A stretch of 64,000 nt of DNA from Clostridioides difficile_D (lineage in GTDB: Bacteria; Bacillota; Clostridia; Peptostreptococcales; Peptostreptococcaceae). Position 1 is the first letter of the stretch. Each line of letters begins with the position of its first letter. The position numbers were made by a program, and so were the translations under genes. The notes beneath the pieces were generated by a model that saw only the letters and a program-made list of their open reading frames with translations, searched no databases and had not been told where the DNA came from. Of this stretch, positions 61,955-64,000 are shown in pieces. The stretch is from NCBI GenBank assembly GCA_945861085.1, contig OX244046.1, positions 62,001 to 126,000 on the forward strand, written 5' to 3'.

Positions 61955-62902
61955 ATGATAGAAATAGAAAAGCCAAAAGTAGATATAGTTGAGCTTAGCG
62001 AAGACTATAGATATGGTAAGTTTGTTATAGAGCCTCTAGAAAGAGGATATGGAATAACTATAGGTAACGCACTAAGAAGAATATTATTATCATCACTACC
62101 AGGTGTAGCAGTAAATGCTATAAAAATAGATGGAGTTCTTCATGAATTCTCTACAATACCTGGTGTTAAGGAAGATGTTACTGAGATAATATTAACTTTA
62201 AAAGAGCTTTCAGCAACTATAGATGGTGAAGGAAGTAGAACACTTAAAATAGAAGCTCAAGGACCATGCTCTATCACAGGTTCAGATATAATCTGTCCTC
62301 CAGATGTTGAAATATTAAGTAAAGATTTAGCAATAGCTACATTAGATGATAATGCTAAACTTAATATGGAGATATTTGTAGATAAAGGTAGAGGTTATGT
62401 TTCTGCTGAAGAAAATAAAACAGAGAATGTTCCAATAGGTGTTTTACCTGTGGATTCAATATATACTCCTGTTGAGAAAGTTAGTTATCATGTAGAAAAC
62501 ACAAGAGTTGGTCAAAAAACAGATTATGACAAATTAGTACTAGAAGTTTGGACTAATGGTAGTATAAATCCTCAAGAGGGTATATCATTAGCTGCAAAGG
62601 TATTAGTTGAGCATTTAAACTTATTTATAGACTTAACTGAACATGTAAGTAGTGTTGAAATCATGGTAGAAAAAGAAGAAGATCAAAAAGAAAAAGTTCT
62701 TGAAATGACTATAGAAGAATTAGATTTATCAGTTAGATCATATAACTGTTTAAAGAGAGCGGGAATTAACACAGTTGAAGAATTAGCTAATAAATCTGAA
62801 GATGATATGATGAAGGTTAGAAACCTAGGTAAGAAGTCATTAGAAGAGGTAATACAAAAACTAGAAGAACTTGGATTAGGATTAAAACCAAGTGAAGAAT
62901 AG
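61955..62902 (+). CDS. rpoA: RNA polymerase alpha subunit
   Basis: A 315-residue subunit. The N-terminal assembly domain has RYGKFVIEPLERGYGITIGNALRRILLSSLPG; the C-terminal domain (LDLSVRSYNCLKRAGINTVEELANKSEDDMMKVRNLGKKSLEEV) binds UP elements and activators. I choose ATG 61955, with AAGGAGGG about 9 bases upstream, over the in-frame TTG 61949. Confidence 0.98.
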   Translation: MIEIEKPKVDIVELSEDYRYGKFVIEPLERGYGITIGNALRRILLSSLPGVAVNAIKIDGVLHEFSTIPGVKEDVTEIILTLKELSATIDGEGSRTLKIEAQGPCSITGSDIICPPDVEILSKDLAIATLDDNAKLNMEIFVDKGRGYVSAEENKTENVPIGVLPVDSIYTPVEKVSYHVENTRVGQKTDYDKLVLEVWTNGSINPQEGISLAAKVLVEHLNLFIDLTEHVSSVEIMVEKEEDQKEKVLEMTIEELDLSVRSYNCLKRAGINTVEELANKSEDDMMKVRNLGKKSLEEVIQKLEELGLGLKPSEE

Positions 62903-62922
62903 CGAGCAAAGGAGGGATAAGA

Positions 62923-63264
62923 ATGGCTAAGTACCGTAAATTAGGACGTGAAACAGCTCACAGAAACCTTATGTTAAGAAACTTAGTAACTTGCTTACTA
63001 AGAAGTGGAAGAATAGAAACTACAGTAACTAGAGCGAAAGAAACTCGTAGAATGGCTGAAAAGATGATAACTCTTGCTAAAAGAGGAGATCTTCATGCTA
63101 GAAGACAAGTTTTAGCTTATGTTATGGATGAAACAGTAGTTAATAACTTATTCACAGATTTAGCTCCAAAATATGCTGAGAGAAATGGTGGATACACTAG
63201 AATAATAAAAATAGGGCCAAGAAAAGGCGATGCTGCTGAAATGGCTTTTATAGAATTAGTATAG
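62923..63264 (+). CDS. rplQ: ribosomal protein bL17
   Basis: A 113-residue tunnel-exit-side 50S protein. It begins MAKYRKLGRETAHRNLMLRNLVTCLLRSGRIETTVTRAKE and ends GDAAEMAFIELV. AAGGAGGG precedes the ATG. Last gene of the alpha operon, followed by a terminator. Confidence 0.98.
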   Translation: MAKYRKLGRETAHRNLMLRNLVTCLLRSGRIETTVTRAKETRRMAEKMITLAKRGDLHARRQVLAYVMDETVVNNLFTDLAPKYAERNGGYTRIIKIGPRKGDAAEMAFIELV

Positions 63265-63269
63265 TAAGG

Positions 63270-63303
63270 AAAGGATTAGGCTTGATGGCTTAATCTTTTT
63301 TTT
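63270..63303 (+). terminator. intrinsic terminator of the alpha operon
   Basis: AAAGGATTAGGC pairs with GCTTAATCTTTT (two G-U pairs) around a 6-nt loop, with T-run, 5 bases after the rplQ stop. Confidence 0.88.
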
Positions 63304-63321
63304 ATTTTTTTGACCAAGGTA

Positions 63322-63330
63322 TGATATAAT
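63322..63330 (+). promoter_or_regulatory. extended -10 promoter element before ecfA
   Basis: TGATATAAT (TG at 63322-63323, TATAAT at 63325-63330), with no good -35 at 17 bp. The position after the terminator and 54 bp before the ECF ATPase gene supports it. Confidence 0.5.
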
Positions 63331-63383
63331 AATGTGTAAAATGATTTTTATAAGTTATTGCTTACTAAAAGGAGTATGAATTA

Positions 63384-64000
63384 ATGGATAATATAGTAAA
63401 GGTAAATAATATTTCGTTTGAGTATATTACAGATGAAGCAAAACTTAAAGCAATAGATAATTTAAGCCTAGATGTTAAAAAAGGAGAATTTGTTGCGATA
63501 ATAGGACATAATGGTTCTGGTAAGTCTACTTTATCTAAAAATTTAAATGCTATTCTTATGCCTACTGAAGGAAATATTCTTATTGATGGTATGGATACTA
63601 AAGAAGAAGAAAGATTATGGGATATAAGACAAACTGCAGGGATGGTATTTCAAAATCCAGACAATCAAATAGTTGCTACAATAGTAGAAGAAGATGTTGC
63701 ATTTGGACCTGAGAACTTAGGTATAGAGCCAAAAGAAATAAGACGTATTGTAGAGGAGTCTTTAAAGAGTGTAGGTATGTATGATTTAAGAGATAGACAA
63801 CCTCACTTGTTATCAGGTGGTCAAAAGCAAAGAGTTGCAATAGCAGGAATTATTGCTATGAGGCCTAAATGTATAATATTCGATGAAGCAACAGCAATGT
63901 TAGACCCATCTGGAAGAAAAGAAGTTATGAAAACAATAAAAAGACTTAATAAGGAAGAAAATATAACTGTTATACATATAACACACTTTATGGAGGAAGC
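63384..64000 (+). CDS. ecfA1: energy-coupling factor transporter ATPase 1 (3' end outside window)
   Basis: Reads from ATG 63384 (AAAGGAGT upstream) to the window edge, 205 complete codons. It is an ABC ATPase: Walker A GHNGSGKSTLSKNL, the ECF-typical Q-loop VFQNPDNQIVATIVEEDVAFGPENLG, the signature LSGGQKQRVAIAGIIAMRP and Walker B IIFDEATAMLDP, then the switch His in HITHFMEEA. EcfA1 with EcfA2 and EcfT energises vitamin-specific S components. In Firmicutes ecfA1-ecfA2-ecfT commonly follow rplQ, which fits. Confidence 0.95.
   Translation, partial: MDNIVKVNNISFEYITDEAKLKAIDNLSLDVKKGEFVAIIGHNGSGKSTLSKNLNAILMPTEGNILIDGMDTKEEERLWDIRQTAGMVFQNPDNQIVATIVEEDVAFGPENLGIEPKEIRRIVEESLKSVGMYDLRDRQPHLLSGGQKQRVAIAGIIAMRPKCIIFDEATAMLDPSGRKEVMKTIKRLNKEENITVIHITHFMEE

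Noticed and set aside
63309..63314. TTGACC as the -35 of the ecfA1 promoter
   Set aside because: It is only about 10 bp from TATAAT; other -10 choices at 16-18 bp do not match, so I rely on the extended -10 instead.
1..64000. CRISPR arrays, tRNA or rRNA genes, phage or insertion sequences
   Set aside because: I looked for regular spaced repeats, cloverleaf and rRNA signatures, integrases and transposases and saw none.

Overview
The window is low-GC Firmicute DNA, almost certainly a Clostridioides difficile chromosome. This rests on the AT-rich codon use (AGA, ATA, TTA), clean AGGAGG-type ribosome binding sites, the gene order, and proteins I recognise, such as a 7-alpha-hydroxysteroid dehydrogenase next to rpoB and an RpoB whose His502, Arg505 and Val1143 fall exactly at C. 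difficile numbering. All convincing genes are on the + strand. I saw no rRNA, tRNA, CRISPR array, insertion sequence or prophage.

Bases 1-16.7 kb are metabolic. They hold the end of a GH43 beta-xylosidase gene with a GPH-type glycoside symporter. Next is a SorC-type regulator with an acetoin dehydrogenase operon (acoA, acoB, acoC, acoL), in which the lipoyl domain sits on the E3 protein rather than on E2. Then comes a sigma-54-dependent LevR-type activator with a galactitol-family PTS (IIA, IIB, IIC), a small membrane protein and a class II aldolase. Last is a lipoate-protein ligase that could serve AcoL. The activator gene has a near-consensus -24/-12 promoter and three copies of a 12-bp motif upstream.

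Bases 16.7-28.6 kb are housekeeping: ispD-ispF, a proline T-box with two structurally different prolyl-tRNA synthetases, gltX, a small unannotated-looking ORF, cysS-mrnC, and thyX-rlmB-rae1-sigH.

Bases 28.7-63.3 kb form the transcription/translation super-cluster: tufA, rpmG-secE-nusG-rplK-rplA, the L10-leader-controlled rplJ-rplL, an inserted 7-alpha-HSDH gene, rpoB-rpoC, the str operon (rpsL, rpsG, fusA, tufB), and the S10-spc-alpha operons through rplQ. The two tuf genes encode identical proteins and differ at only two silent bases that I could find. The window ends inside an ECF transporter ATPase gene.

Regulation is readable in many places: sigma-A promoters, intrinsic terminators, a T-box, an L10 attenuator and structured leaders before rplA, rpsL and rpsJ. 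I found no wholly new system. The best leads are the sigma-54 control region with its unassigned PTS/aldolase pathway, the relocated lipoyl arm, and the repeat-rich control region of the 7-alpha-HSDH gene.
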